Below, piece after piece: positions 26,142 to 35,029 of a stretch of DNA of 64,000 bases (position 1 is the stretch's first letter; each line of letters opens with the position of its first letter). The notes below the pieces were generated by a model that worked only from the letters and a program-made list of their open reading frames with translations, was not told where the DNA came from and did no database searches. The stretch is from a virus. The translations under genes were made by a program, and so were the position numbers. The DNA lies in IMG/VR virus record IMGVR_UViG_3300017750_000002, positions 1 through 64,000 of that record; one strand, 5' to 3'.

Positions 26142-26909
26142 TTAATTACCACCAGTATATGGTGCTTTCAATATTTTTCTGTCGTTGGCTACAATGAGCA
26201 AAGGGAACTCATCTTTAACATAAAAGTTAAGTTCTTGTCCTTTCTCAAAGAATCTGTGTAATGGGCCGGAGTATTCTAATGTCGCCGCTTCACCGATATG
26301 TGATTCCACTTCAATCTTCTCTTCATATTTGTTAGAAACATTTGCTGTGCTTGAGAAGGTTAGTTCACCTTCTTCAAAGTTCAACTTGAATACTCCACTC
26401 TTAACTAATTCACAAAGACTGATTGCTTCATCAAAAACATCGCTACTTAATTTAAACGCCCCTTCAAACTTAGAAGAACCAAAAGACCATAGTTTATCTA
26501 ATTCCTCTTCATAAGAAATGTGCTTAACCATTTCACTAATGCGGGTGATTGCCGTCATGTTTGGATGATTTACAATCATAGGCAAAGAAGCAACTTTACT
26601 TCCCGACGAAAGTTTCAGAAAGTCACCAATCTCAAAACTAACATCATCTCCGAACTTTTTGAGGTATGGGATTATTAGTCCAGCATCACCAATAAAAGCA
26701 CCGTTTGTAATGCCAACGACCTCTAATGTAATGTTCATACTAAAGGTCAAATCACCATTCCAAATTTCAAGAGTATTGCCTTGAAGACTCATGTAAAAGT
26801 AAGTTCCCATCTTTGATGAACCAAGTCCACCATTTCCGATATACTTTCCTTTACCTTGAATGTCTGTCAATGCTTTCTCCATGCTTTTGTTATTTACTAC
26901 GAATTTCAA
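26142..26909 (-). CDS. Sliding clamp (PCNA/beta-clamp-like)
   Basis: A 255-residue protein of typical PCNA length, with alternating strands and helices in a two-domain pattern. The C-terminus reads GPLHRFFEKGQELNFYV, then EFPLLIVA, resembling the last strands of clamps. It lies directly upstream of the polymerase and near the RFC-like loader. It would encircle DNA and tether polymerase and ligase. Sequence is divergent, so part of the confidence comes from context. Confidence 0.75.
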   Translation of the reverse strand: MKFVVNNKSMEKALTDIQGKGKYIGNGGLGSSKMGTYFYMSLQGNTLEIWNGDLTFSMNITLEVVGITNGAFIGDAGLIIPYLKKFGDDVSFEIGDFLKLSSGSKVASLPMIVNHPNMTAITRISEMVKHISYEEELDKLWSFGSSKFEGAFKLSSDVFDEAISLCELVKSGVFKLNFEEGELTFSSTANVSNKYEEKIEVESHIGEAATLEYSGPLHRFFEKGQELNFYVKDEFPLLIVANDRKILKAPYTGGN

Positions 26910-27679
26910 ATCTTACCCTCCCTTAATTCAGGAACACCGTTCCATTGAATATTAGGGGGAGTTCCTTCTCGCACAGTCCATTTATTTCCTACCAAATTAC
27001 CGTTGGTTCGTGAACCAATCAATTCAGCAGTAAAATGCAACTCGTTCTTTACCTTCTTCTTTGAGCAGTAAATCTCTTGTTCAAGTTTTCCGCCCCAATC
27101 TTTCCAAGCAGGTTGAACACCAACAGGGGTATTATCAACATACTTTTCTGTTTCGTGAGTAATGTAAATTACATCACAATTCAATTGGTAAATTGCTTCC
27201 AATAGGAAATAGAAAGTCTTGTTTCTATTACCATACTGAAACGGCATAATCTTTGTCACAACTCTTGGGTTAGGATTAACCTTTAGAATACAACTATCAA
27301 GCCAAGTATCAACACCATCCATAACGAATACAATGTCTTCACCTGCTTCCATTTGTTCTTTAGCAAAGTTAATGAAGTCAAGAGAGTTTTGTTCGCTCTT
27401 GTCAATATCCATAATGTTATCCTTTCGCATTACAATAGGACAATATACATTGATTCGTTCTGTTGCATCATGGTGTTCAAACCAAGTTGATTCAACACCT
27501 CTATCCCAATCAAGAACATAAATATTCTTATCGGGGAAGTCCAATGCAATTCCGGTTTTTCCGGTCTTGGGTTCTCCCCAAATACCTAATACCATTCGTG
27601 CTTTTCGTTGCGCTCTTTTTTGAGCCATCAATTCTTTAAAATTCGTTTTTTCTTTCTTAGTCCCTAGCAAGCCAATCAC
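26906..27679 (-). CDS. Sak4/RadA-like RecA-fold ATPase
   Basis: A 257-residue protein. Walker A is WGEPKTGKTGIA near residue 35, followed by VLDWDRGVE. Walker B is IVFVMDGVDTW near residue 115. This is the AAA_24/Sak4 type of single-domain RecA-like protein common in phages, where it acts as single-strand annealing or recombination partner of SSB. Clamp and SSB candidates are adjacent. The GTG at 27679 overlaps the upstream gene; an internal ATG at 27628 is an alternative start. Confidence 0.75.
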   Translation of the reverse strand: MIGLLGTKKEKTNFKELMAQKRAQRKARMVLGIWGEPKTGKTGIALDFPDKNIYVLDWDRGVESTWFEHHDATERINVYCPIVMRKDNIMDIDKSEQNSLDFINFAKEQMEAGEDIVFVMDGVDTWLDSCILKVNPNPRVVTKIMPFQYGNRNKTFYFLLEAIYQLNCDVIYITHETEKYVDNTPVGVQPAWKDWGGKLEQEIYCSKKKVKNELHFTAELIGSRTNGNLVGNKWTVREGTPPNIQWNGVPELREGKI

Positions 27680-27923
27680 CTATATCATTTTCATTTATAT
27701 CTACATTTTTACCATTTGCTTGACACCATGCTTTAATGATGCCGAGTAATTCTTTCTTTGATGAACAGACAAACCTCGTTTCTTTTGTTCCAATGTGGAA
27801 CTTAACAAAATAAGTTTCTGCTATCTTATCGTTCTCATTCCAAGTGAGAAAATCAACCTTTTGCAAATCTGCAATATAACTTTCTCCTTTTAGAATGAAC
27901 TTATTTTCAATTATATCATTCAT
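27657..27923 (-). CDS. Unknown 88-residue protein in replication operon
   Basis: ATG at 27923 follows GGAGGAAAAAAA, a clear ribosome site. Alternating strands in the middle and a helix (KELLGIIKAWCQA) near residue 65 suggest a compact alpha/beta fold. The upstream leader contains a small hairpin at 27941-27961. Function unknown. Confidence 0.6.
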   Translation of the reverse strand: MNDIIENKFILKGESYIADLQKVDFLTWNENDKIAETYFVKFHIGTKETRFVCSSKKELLGIIKAWCQANGKNVDINENDIGDWLARD

Positions 27924-28010
27924 TTTTTTTCCTCCTTTTAGGATGGGCTTCGCACCCATTCGACCTACATTCATTGGAATTAGATTACACACGCACAAAG
28001 TATTTTACTT

Positions 28011-29231
28011 TCAGAACCAATCAAATGATTCTTCAACAGGGGCATCCACTTCAACGGGAGAACCACGCTTTTCAGTCACAAGAACCGAAGAAACATTGAT
28101 AGTCACTGGGTCAGCAACGCCATCAACCAATCGTTGAGAAGTTCGACCAATTACAACAATAGTTGAACCAATACCGAAGTCAATATTTAGATGTTCGGGA
28201 ATCCAACAAGTAGTCATATTTGACTCATTATCATAATCAAATTCAGCATTCAAATCAGTAATGTTTAGAATACGATTGCCGTTTGAAGTAGGCATCATAT
28301 TCATATTACAAACAGTACCACTTGTAATTACAAACCTATCCTTTGCAGGTAGAGTTTGTCGAGTAATATGCGCTCGGTCAATTTCAACCAATTCAACCAT
28401 ATGACTTTCAAAGTTTTCATTAAGAATACTAACCCAATCAACATCACCCATATCTCGATAGTCTGAGTTTTCTGGGTCTAAATCAGCATTACGGATAAGG
28501 CTGTTCTTTGTTGTCATAGTCATTCCATAAAGACTGTTTCCATCTTCTGAAGGAATACCAACAAAGTGAACAAAGTCATAGCAATCGGGAATAAATTCTA
28601 CTCCACCTTGATTCTTGTAAGAAAATTGATAAGGCTTCATATCAGCACCATCAACACTTCCATAGAAAACACCACTTCGTCGCATTTGTTCCAAAGGCAA
28701 AGGCTTACCATAATTACGGTTTTCTCCACCATTCATGTATGCTTTAGTATTATCCAAAGGAATAACCATTACACCATCTGGCATTTCTTCCGCACCTGTT
28801 GGCAAATCGGAAACCATTCGTTCTTGATATTCACCATTATGATAACGGCTAATCATCCACTTACCCAAAGCATTTTGAGTAGCAATTGCTACATGGCCCT
28901 CATTCAAAGCATTATCCGAATCACGGTTGTATTCTTCTTTTGCTCGATTACGATTCCAACTCATCATATCTCTTGGTGCTTCTAAAGCAATAAAGAAACC
29001 AAAGCACTTCTTAACTAAAGAATTGCTTCCACTGCTTGCTGTTTCGCCTTGCTTTTCTCTACGCTTTGCTTGTGCCGCAAAGTTTCGCCAAAGACCGATT
29101 CCTAAATCGTCATTCAGTTCAACATTGTTTTCGGAACAAATCTCCGTATATTTCGCTGTTGCTTCCTCTACCGTCATACTCAGGTATTGTGCGCTCTTTT
29201 CCAATTCGTTTTGCATTTTTTCGCTTAACAT
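28011..29231 (-). CDS. Candidate single-stranded DNA-binding protein (RPA/SSB-like)
   Basis: A 406-residue protein with no enzyme motif. The C-terminal third reads as an OB-fold (ESHMVELVEIDRAHI, then RFVITSGTVCNM, then STIVVIGRTS). The extreme C-terminus is acidic and ends EESFDWF, like the acidic aromatic tails with which SSBs recruit partners. It sits between the clamp loader and the Sak4-like ATPase. The N-terminal 250 residues are unassigned. The call is inference from tail, fold impression and context. Confidence 0.55.
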   Translation of the reverse strand: MLSEKMQNELEKSAQYLSMTVEEATAKYTEICSENNVELNDDLGIGLWRNFAAQAKRREKQGETASSGSNSLVKKCFGFFIALEAPRDMMSWNRNRAKEEYNRDSDNALNEGHVAIATQNALGKWMISRYHNGEYQERMVSDLPTGAEEMPDGVMVIPLDNTKAYMNGGENRNYGKPLPLEQMRRSGVFYGSVDGADMKPYQFSYKNQGGVEFIPDCYDFVHFVGIPSEDGNSLYGMTMTTKNSLIRNADLDPENSDYRDMGDVDWVSILNENFESHMVELVEIDRAHITRQTLPAKDRFVITSGTVCNMNMMPTSNGNRILNITDLNAEFDYDNESNMTTCWIPEHLNIDFGIGSTIVVIGRTSQRLVDGVADPVTINVSSVLVTEKRGSPVEVDAPVEESFDWF

Positions 29232-29247
29232 ATTTTCACTTCCTTTT

Positions 29248-30168
29248 TTATATTAGATGTCCAACCATCCATGATATTAACACTTTAGGGGTCATGGTAG
29301 TCGAACGGTATTCGCTTTCCCCTACTGTTCTTAACAGTTTATACTTGGTTGTGTTATCCAAGCCAGCCGAAGCAATAATAGCATTGTGCAAACCTAAACA
29401 GATTTGTTTTACGCTACGACCCTCATAAACAAGTTTATGTAGGTCTGTTAATGCTTTGTTTGGATTTTTATTAAGTATTTCAATTAGTATTTCATTGTAT
29501 TCTTTGTGAGATGATTCTATTTGTTTCGATAATGAGAAACCGGAAGACTTAGCCGCCTGTATCTCGGTAATCGCCCTGCGTAAGTCACCATCCACCTCGT
29601 ATATGAAGGTTGCCAATTCATCATCAGCAAAGACATTTACTTGCTCTTTTTGAAGTATTGATTTGATTACTTCTAAAATTACTTCATTGTTCAGTGGCTT
29701 AAAATGATAGTTAGCGCACCGACTTTGAAGTGGATGAATAATCTTGCTTCTATCATTACAAGTAATAATGAAACGAACATTATTAGCGTATCTTTCTGCC
29801 ATTCGTTTCAATGCACTTTGAGCATCAATTGTCATGCCGCCTAATTCATCCAGCAGGATAATTCTAAATGGTGCATCGCCAATTGTGCCACTTTGAGCAA
29901 TAGTCTTGATTGTAGTTCTAACAACTTCAAGTCTCCTATCATCCGAAGCATTTACTTCAACAAAGTTATCTTTGAAACTATCACCAAGAATACCTTTTGC
30001 TAAAGCGATACCTGCGGCTGTTTTACCTGTACCAGCATTACCAAAAAATAGAACATTTGGCATATTTCCTTCTTCAATCCAAGTAGTTGCATCCATTACA
30101 AAGTGTTCTTGTCCTACAATTTCACCAATCTTATTGGGCCGGTATTTTTCTGTCCATAACATTTTCAT
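29248..30168 (-). CDS. Clamp loader small subunit (RFC-S-like)
   Basis: A 306-residue AAA+ protein. It has WTEKYRP at the N-terminus, Walker A GNAGTGKTAA, Walker B ILLDELGG (DELG instead of the usual DExx), sensor 1 FIITCNDRSK and the SRC motif HPLQSRCANY that contacts the ATP of the neighbouring subunit. Slightly shorter than archaeal RFC-S. It loads the clamp in an ATP-dependent way, probably with the larger protein at 30430-31281. Strong GGAGG precedes the ATG. Confidence 0.9.
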   Translation of the reverse strand: MKMLWTEKYRPNKIGEIVGQEHFVMDATTWIEEGNMPNVLFFGNAGTGKTAAGIALAKGILGDSFKDNFVEVNASDDRRLEVVRTTIKTIAQSGTIGDAPFRIILLDELGGMTIDAQSALKRMAERYANNVRFIITCNDRSKIIHPLQSRCANYHFKPLNNEVILEVIKSILQKEQVNVFADDELATFIYEVDGDLRRAITEIQAAKSSGFSLSKQIESSHKEYNEILIEILNKNPNKALTDLHKLVYEGRSVKQICLGLHNAIIASAGLDNTTKYKLLRTVGESEYRSTTMTPKVLISWMVGHLI

Positions 30169-30433
30169 ATTCCTCCTTTAATTTCCATATTGTTTGTCTT
30201 GTTTCTTCACAAAAGCCATGTTTTTCTGCAATTGGGCGCATAATCATTCCTAGTTGTGTTGTTGTTGGAACATCCCACCTTGTGTTTCTTTTGTATTTTA
30301 CCTTACCACTACGCCTTCTTCCCGAAATGGAAGGAGATTCCTTCAACAAGGTTAGTATTTCAGAAGTGGTCATAGGTTTTGCATATTCATTCATTAGTTT
30401 TTTAATTCTTTCTTTATTCTTTTTATTCTTCAT
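30131..30433 (-). CDS. Basic helix-turn-helix-like protein
   Basis: A 100-residue, strongly basic protein. Residues 20-32 (MTTSEILTLLKES) followed by an RRRSGK loop and RWDVPTTTQLGMIM look like a winged-helix with a basic wing. Overlaps the clamp-loader start by 38 nt. Function unknown. Confidence 0.55.
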   Translation of the reverse strand: MKNKKNKERIKKLMNEYAKPMTTSEILTLLKESPSISGRRRSGKVKYKRNTRWDVPTTTQLGMIMRPIAEKHGFCEETRQTIWKLKEEYENVMDRKIPAQ

Positions 30434-31281
30434 AGGTAATCCCCCAGTGTTTTTTGCTGAACCTTAACAGGGTCAGTCTTCTTTCTTCGCCTTTTCTCAC
30501 CAAGACCAAGAATACGGCATTCTCCGTTATTCAGTTTTGTCTTAGCATATTCGACAAATTCTTCGTCTTTTAAATACTGTCGAAGTAGGCGTTCTTCTCC
30601 GGTTTTTATTCCTACCCTTTTAATAAGTTTTGGCTTCTGTGAATACTTTCCACGCTTAGGCATTTTAACTTGACCAAATTGTTTTCCAGCATGTGCATAT
30701 GCCAACATTTCATAAAAGTAATTCTGTGACCATCTTCGCTTAACAACTCCATCAACGAACAATATCTTATTTGGGTGTAGGTTTTCTACCAACCAAGAAA
30801 GTATTTGAGTATCTGCTGGTTTGTTGTGTTTCAGTATCTTTGCTATCAAATCTCTATCAGTTTCTCTAAGATACATTGACACTAAACTGTAAGTATCTTG
30901 TTCAATTGATAGTGGTTCTAAAGAACGAGGGGCCATTTCCATAATGTTCTCTAACAAGTATTTGTTAGAACCTGCTCTCTTTATTTGGCACATAGCCTTA
31001 ATGTCTTTAGGTACGCTTTTTTCGTTGATAGAAGTAATAATAACTTGTCCTCTATACTTTCTAAGGACATTTAAAATTTCATCCTTCTTAGGTTTAAGAT
31101 GAATATCTTCTATGATTATTCCATCATCTTTTGACATTGAACCCAAATCTTTGATTCCCATTTCATTTGCATAGAAAATTGGAGCATTAGGTAATAGTTC
31201 CCTTGCCTTAAAGGATTTACCTGTTCCAGTTTTTCCAGTTAAAAGAAACGGCCTTTTTGTTTCCATTGTTGTAAAACCCAT
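30430..31281 (-). CDS. AAA+ ATPase with C-terminal PIP-box, RFC large subunit-like
   Basis: A 283-residue protein. Walker A is LTGKTGTGKSF near residue 15 and a Walker B-like IIIEDIH lies near residue 55. An IITS sensor follows. Helical regions complete the AAA lid. The extreme C-terminus is QKTLGDYL, a good match to the PCNA-binding PIP consensus Q-x-x-[LIM]-x-x-[FY]-x. Together with the adjacent RFC-S this suggests a reduced large subunit of the clamp loader. No BRCT or long collar domain is present. Confidence 0.6.
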   Translation of the reverse strand: MGFTTMETKRPFLLTGKTGTGKSFKARELLPNAPIFYANEMGIKDLGSMSKDDGIIIEDIHLKPKKDEILNVLRKYRGQVIITSINEKSVPKDIKAMCQIKRAGSNKYLLENIMEMAPRSLEPLSIEQDTYSLVSMYLRETDRDLIAKILKHNKPADTQILSWLVENLHPNKILFVDGVVKRRWSQNYFYEMLAYAHAGKQFGQVKMPKRGKYSQKPKLIKRVGIKTGEERLLRQYLKDEEFVEYAKTKLNNGECRILGLGEKRRRKKTDPVKVQQKTLGDYL

Positions 31282-31679
31282 TACTCAACACCTTTGAGTT
31301 CAAAGAGTCTTTCAAGTCCTTCTAATTGAAGGTGTCTGTCATTAGCAACAATGTCAACTGCTTCTCTAAATACAAGCCATTCTTTCTTTGCATCCGGTAG
31401 ATTATCTGGAATAAGTTCACAAAGTCTATACAAGTTCTTAATACCACCAATCCTAAGAATTGGTTTAAGGCGACTACTATGTTCTTTATCACGATAAGTT
31501 GTTGTTATTTGGTGTTGAAGTAAAGCCCTTTCAACTGCTTTTAGAAATGCTTCTGTTGCTCTAAGATTAACTCTTAGCCTGACTCGATAGCCAATTTGTG
31601 ACTTATCACTTCTATCTAAATGAATTTCAACTTTTGACAGTCCTAACATTATTCCAATTAACATATCTTTACTAAACAT
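31281..31679 (-). CDS. LAGLIDADG-fold protein, probably without nuclease activity
   Basis: A 132-residue protein. LIGIMLGLSKVEI near the N-terminus has the spacing of a LAGLIDADG helix, but the catalytic acidic residue after the second Gly is Leu-Ser. RIGGIKNLYRLCELI and LVFREAVDIV, then LQLEGLERLFELK match the second half of such domains. A single motif implies a homodimer. The lost acidic residue and the place inside a replication operon suggest a domesticated DNA-binding protein rather than an active homing nuclease. Medium confidence. Confidence 0.55.
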   Translation of the reverse strand: MFSKDMLIGIMLGLSKVEIHLDRSDKSQIGYRVRLRVNLRATEAFLKAVERALLQHQITTTYRDKEHSSRLKPILRIGGIKNLYRLCELIPDNLPDAKKEWLVFREAVDIVANDRHLQLEGLERLFELKGVE

Positions 31680-31681
31680 AA

Positions 31682-32131
31682 TTATTCCTCCTTCTTTGCG
31701 TATTCATTGTTGTCCGGCCAATATCCATCAACTTGCATATTAGTTTCCAACCAAAAGAAATGCGCCGCTTCAATAGTTTCTTTGCCACGAATTATGGCAT
31801 TCCTTTCAGCATTAGCAACCATATTTCTTATTGCTGTATCTGCCCATTCTTTCAATAGTCGGATTGCACCATGACTGATTGATAAATCAGTTTCACTGTT
31901 AGCAATCTTACGAAGGCTGAAAGTAGTATTCATCTTGTATTTTTCAACAGGTTCAGGTTCGGGTGTAATAAACTCTCCATCCTTAAAATAAGGAACCCTC
32001 TTAGCCAGCATTTTAGTTGGTCTTCCTTGAGTAGTGGTAATATCTTTCAAATGTGCATATCCTTGTGAATCAATCTTAACACAAGAATATGTCTTAAAAT
32101 CAATTACTGTTAATTTTCCTACTTCTATCAT
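31682..32131 (-). CDS. Histone-fold protein with N-terminal extension
   Basis: A 149-residue protein. Residues about 72-128 follow the archaeal histone pattern: SLRKIANSETDLSIS (helix 1 and loop), then GAIRLLKEWADTAIRNMVA (long helix 2) and RGKETIEAAHFFW (helix 3), where RGKETI parallels the AGRKTI of archaeal histones. The first 65 residues are an extra, partly beta segment, and an acidic tail follows. Could package viral DNA, alter host chromatin, or act as a TAF-like transcription factor. Histone identity is by eye alignment only. Confidence 0.65.
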   Translation of the reverse strand: MIEVGKLTVIDFKTYSCVKIDSQGYAHLKDITTTQGRPTKMLAKRVPYFKDGEFITPEPEPVEKYKMNTTFSLRKIANSETDLSISHGAIRLLKEWADTAIRNMVANAERNAIIRGKETIEAAHFFWLETNMQVDGYWPDNNEYAKKEE

Positions 32132-33657
32132 ATTAATCTCTCCACATCTTCAATCGTGTTTATGTCTGCTACGAACTTATCGTCACGGATTCTATTCATC
32201 CGAGGGAATCGCAAACCAATATTACCCTTTGCATCGGTGCTAACTAAATCAGCCTTAACTTCTAAAACAATTCTTGGTAAGAACTCGTATCTTCCGTTCG
32301 AGAAGTTCTCAACAATCTTTCTCAATTGTCCTGTCAAGCGAATTAAATCTAAATCTGAAAAGCCAGTACCAATAGAACCAATGTTAGTAAAGCCATTGTC
32401 GGACTTTACGCCGATTTCAAATGTACCGAATACATTTGACCTACGACCTTCACCATAAGAAGCCGCAAGAATAACCACATCTAATTCAATTTGTGGGGGT
32501 TTGTATTTAGCCCAACCCGTACTTCTTTTACCTGCTTCATAAGGCATAGATGCATCTTTGACAATAATACCTTCAAAGCCATCATTAATTGCTTGATGAT
32601 AAAAAGCCATTACATCTCCATCTTTATCCATTCGGTGCGCTTGGTCTGGATTTGATTTAAAAATCTCTAATCTGTCAGAATAAGATAAGTCCATAATCGT
32701 GCGCTCTCCCCACTTCAAACAGTCGAAGATAACCCACCGTACCGGCACTCTATTCATGGCCTCCGTATGGTCCTTAGAATGCACTCTCGTACCCATTTTC
32801 TTATGCTCATCGGGCGTTCCGTCGTCTTTGACTGGATAAATTTCACCGTCTAAAATCACCTGCATAACCTCATATTTACTTACCAGTTCTGCAACATCAG
32901 CAAATTGAGGTGTGACTATTTTACCCTTTCGATTAAAAATAATCACATCATTTCCATTCTTATGGATTTGATACCTATTACCATCATACTTGTAATCAAC
33001 AATTCTATTTGTCGGCCACTTAGCCATAGGTACTTCTTTCGCAAGCATTGGTTTAATGAACTTACCATGTGTTAAATTACAAGGTGGAATTTCTTCTCGC
33101 TCATAATAAGAAACAACATCTCTAATTGAATTGAAGTTACAGTGCTTCTTAACTACACCAAGTTTTTTATTGAAATGCTTTGCAATAATCTTCTTTACTA
33201 CTCCATCTCGCAAACCATTCCTCGTTGTCTTTAACCAATGACGAATAAACCATTTTGCTTCTAAAGCAGATAAGTCTGCTAAGAAAGCATCAATTGTTCT
33301 ATATGCTTCCGAATCAACCCCACCACAATCTAATGAAATGATTCTGTAAAATGTAGCAAGACTGTGTTCTGTTTGTGTCACCGCCGATGGGTCGAGATAA
33401 TAAATAGCATCTCCCAAATCATCATGGGCGTTGTATTCTTGTTCAATCTCATCATCAAAACAGTTATACATCTTAGTAAGCCATTTCTTCGCCTTTGCCA
33501 AACCAATATTGTTTGATTCGTATTCCTGTGAAAGAATAGCAAAGAAAGTTGCCTTGTCTTCAAAATTCTCCAGTTCCTTCGAAATTACTATTACTTGTCG
33601 TGTTGGTGTCAATAATTCTGTCGCTTCCATTAATCTCGCCATTTTTGTCATCGTCAT
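32128..33657 (-). CDS. ATP-dependent DNA ligase
   Basis: A 509-residue protein of archaeal ligase I size. Motif I is DYKYDGNR with the nucleotidyl-accepting Lys. Motif III is VILDGEIYP, motif IV is FEGIIVKD, and motif V is WAKYKP. An N-terminal helical DNA-binding domain and C-terminal OB-fold are present by length. Seals nicks using ATP; it would join Okazaki fragments with the neighbouring clamp. First ATG has GGAG about 14 nt upstream; two more ATG codons follow within ten residues. Confidence 0.93.
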   Translation of the reverse strand: MTMTKMARLMEATELLTPTRQVIVISKELENFEDKATFFAILSQEYESNNIGLAKAKKWLTKMYNCFDDEIEQEYNAHDDLGDAIYYLDPSAVTQTEHSLATFYRIISLDCGGVDSEAYRTIDAFLADLSALEAKWFIRHWLKTTRNGLRDGVVKKIIAKHFNKKLGVVKKHCNFNSIRDVVSYYEREEIPPCNLTHGKFIKPMLAKEVPMAKWPTNRIVDYKYDGNRYQIHKNGNDVIIFNRKGKIVTPQFADVAELVSKYEVMQVILDGEIYPVKDDGTPDEHKKMGTRVHSKDHTEAMNRVPVRWVIFDCLKWGERTIMDLSYSDRLEIFKSNPDQAHRMDKDGDVMAFYHQAINDGFEGIIVKDASMPYEAGKRSTGWAKYKPPQIELDVVILAASYGEGRRSNVFGTFEIGVKSDNGFTNIGSIGTGFSDLDLIRLTGQLRKIVENFSNGRYEFLPRIVLEVKADLVSTDAKGNIGLRFPRMNRIRDDKFVADINTIEDVERLI

Positions 33658-33784
33658 CTATAATCACTTCTCCTTTGTTTATTTTTATAATTAATTCTTT
33701 TAGAAGGTTGCTTATCTTTCCTTCGTTCTTTTCTGAATAAGACCACATAGCATTTGCTAAGTATGTCCAATCATTCTTCTTCAT
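33560..33784 (-). CDS. 74-residue protein overlapping the ligase start
   Basis: Starts at ATG 33784 within the end of the preceding gene. First 45 residues form helices (WTYLANAMWSYSEK, KISNLLKELIIKI). The rest is acidic and polar and overlaps the ligase gene by about 98 nt in another frame. The overlap lowers confidence in its C-terminal half. Function unknown. Confidence 0.5.
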   Translation of the reverse strand: MKKNDWTYLANAMWSYSEKNEGKISNLLKELIIKINKGEVIIDDDDKNGEINGSDRIIDTNTTSNSNFEGTGEF

Positions 33785-34106
33785 CAAGACCACCTATTAA
33801 TCTAGCAAAATTTACATTCATCATGTGAACAGTATTTGCTTCTTGGGTCTTATTAATTGCCAAGAACTTATCAGTCATGGTTAGTAGTGTTGCTTGAGTG
33901 GTAAAGATAGCATACTTGGATAACTCATCATCTGTTTGAATTTCCCAATACATTACATAAGTAGCCTTAGTATATTGATTGGCTTTACTCATTGTTGCGA
34001 ATTGCTGATTAAAAGCATCCAGCCATCGGCCTTCTAGTTTCTTTCTAATTCCTTTAGCCCATACATTCATAGACTTATCTGTTTGCCAATGTTTTTCATA
34101 ATTCAT
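33771..34106 (-). CDS. Unknown 111-residue helical protein
   Basis: Helical, aromatic-rich first half and a conserved-looking MMNVNFARLIGG segment near the C-terminus. Ends in DEEE within the GAAGAAGAATGA junction to the next gene. No family recognised. Confidence 0.6.
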   Translation of the reverse strand: MNYEKHWQTDKSMNVWAKGIRKKLEGRWLDAFNQQFATMSKANQYTKATYVMYWEIQTDDELSKYAIFTTQATLLTMTDKFLAINKTQEANTVHMMNVNFARLIGGLDEEE

Positions 34107-34438
34107 TCTTCTTCACCACTTGCTCTTTTTAGTTCTGCCTTAACAGTGGACATTCTGTTTCTCTCTTCTTCCATAAACTTATCAATTAAGTTCTCAAACT
34201 TTGAGTAAGCCATTTCAACATGATATGTTTGAACACGGCATCCTTGTCCTGTATTTGGTTCTTGTAGCATTTGTTCTTCAATAAATAATGCAAACCTATC
34301 AACTAATGCGCTTGCTTTGTATTGGAATCTTGCAACAGAATTACCATTTGAACTTCCATGTTGTCTTCTTGGATTTGCCTTCTTTAAAGACTTTCTCGCT
34401 TGTGCTTCCGCAATTCTTTTTTCTTGATAATCACTCAT
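34103..34438 (-). CDS. Unknown 111-residue basic/helical protein
   Basis: Basic, probably disordered first 35 residues (KSLKKANPRRQHGSS) followed by two helices and a charged C-terminus ending GEEE. A nucleic-acid-binding adaptor is possible. Coupled to neighbours on both sides through overlapping codons. Confidence 0.6.
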   Translation of the reverse strand: MSDYQEKRIAEAQARKSLKKANPRRQHGSSNGNSVARFQYKASALVDRFALFIEEQMLQEPNTGQGCRVQTYHVEMAYSKFENLIDKFMEEERNRMSTVKAELKRASGEEE

Positions 34439-34634
34439 CTAAAACCCTCTTTAATATATTCAATAATATTTTTGCTTCTTCCATATTCAAACGAATACCT
34501 TTTCTTGTTGGCTTATTGTTTGAGTGCCAACGAATATCCAAGACTTTGATATTGTAATACTCGCCTGTTTTAACAAGAATCTCATCTGTTGAGTTTCTTG
34601 CTATTGTTCCTTTAGTTTCAAAATCATCACTCAT
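34431..34634 (-). CDS. PC4-like single-stranded DNA-binding/coactivator protein
   Basis: A 67-residue protein matching the PC4/p15 domain: ARNSTDEILVKTGEYYN, then VLDIRWH, then KPTRKGIRLNMEEAKILL. The KPTxKGIxL motif is characteristic. PC4-type domains dimerise, bind single-stranded DNA and act in transcription or repair. It stands in a block with histone-fold, ligase and chaperonin genes. It might help viral late transcription with the TFB protein; that link is inference. Confidence 0.7.
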   Translation of the reverse strand: MSDDFETKGTIARNSTDEILVKTGEYYNIKVLDIRWHSNNKPTRKGIRLNMEEAKILLNILKRVLDE

Positions 34635-35028
34635 TGAACCACCCCTGTTTGAATTTATCCAATTCTTTTCTTGAAGTGAAGTATCTCGGTGTATCTAATT
34701 CATCTAGCCGATTAACAATCCAACAGGAACCACCAATGCTTGATACTTGAACTACTTCATACTGACCATCATTAACATTAACTACTTCAATAGTATTCAT
34801 TTCTGGAACTAATCCATAGGTCTTCGTGATTTCATTTGCTACTTCATGGATATTATCAACAACATATTTAATAATGTGCGCTCGTTGAATGGGTATCTTC
34901 GGTGCAACTTTGATTGATAACTTACCTTTCATTCCACAAACCTTACATTTGTTTCCTTCACAAATAGGGCAGGGTATTTCAGCATTATGTGGTGCTGGTA
35001 ATGTCACTGTCACTGCTCTCTTTTTCAT
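34627..35028 (-). CDS. Zinc-binding protein, unknown
   Basis: A 133-residue protein. CPICEGNKCKVCGMKGK near residue 20 makes a four-Cys zinc site with DnaJ-like spacing. The remainder has a helix (RAHIIKYVVDNIHEVANEI) and a beta-rich end containing VVQVSSIGGSCWIVNR. Not a DnaJ; only one repeat is present. Function unknown. Confidence 0.65.
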   Translation of the reverse strand: MKKRAVTVTLPAPHNAEIPCPICEGNKCKVCGMKGKLSIKVAPKIPIQRAHIIKYVVDNIHEVANEITKTYGLVPEMNTIEVVNVNDGQYEVVQVSSIGGSCWIVNRLDELDTPRYFTSRKELDKFKQGWFNE

Positions 35029-35029
35029 T

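Noticed and set aside
33378-33563. 61-residue ORF inside the ligase gene
   Set aside because: Alternative frame of the DNA ligase coding region without ribosome site.
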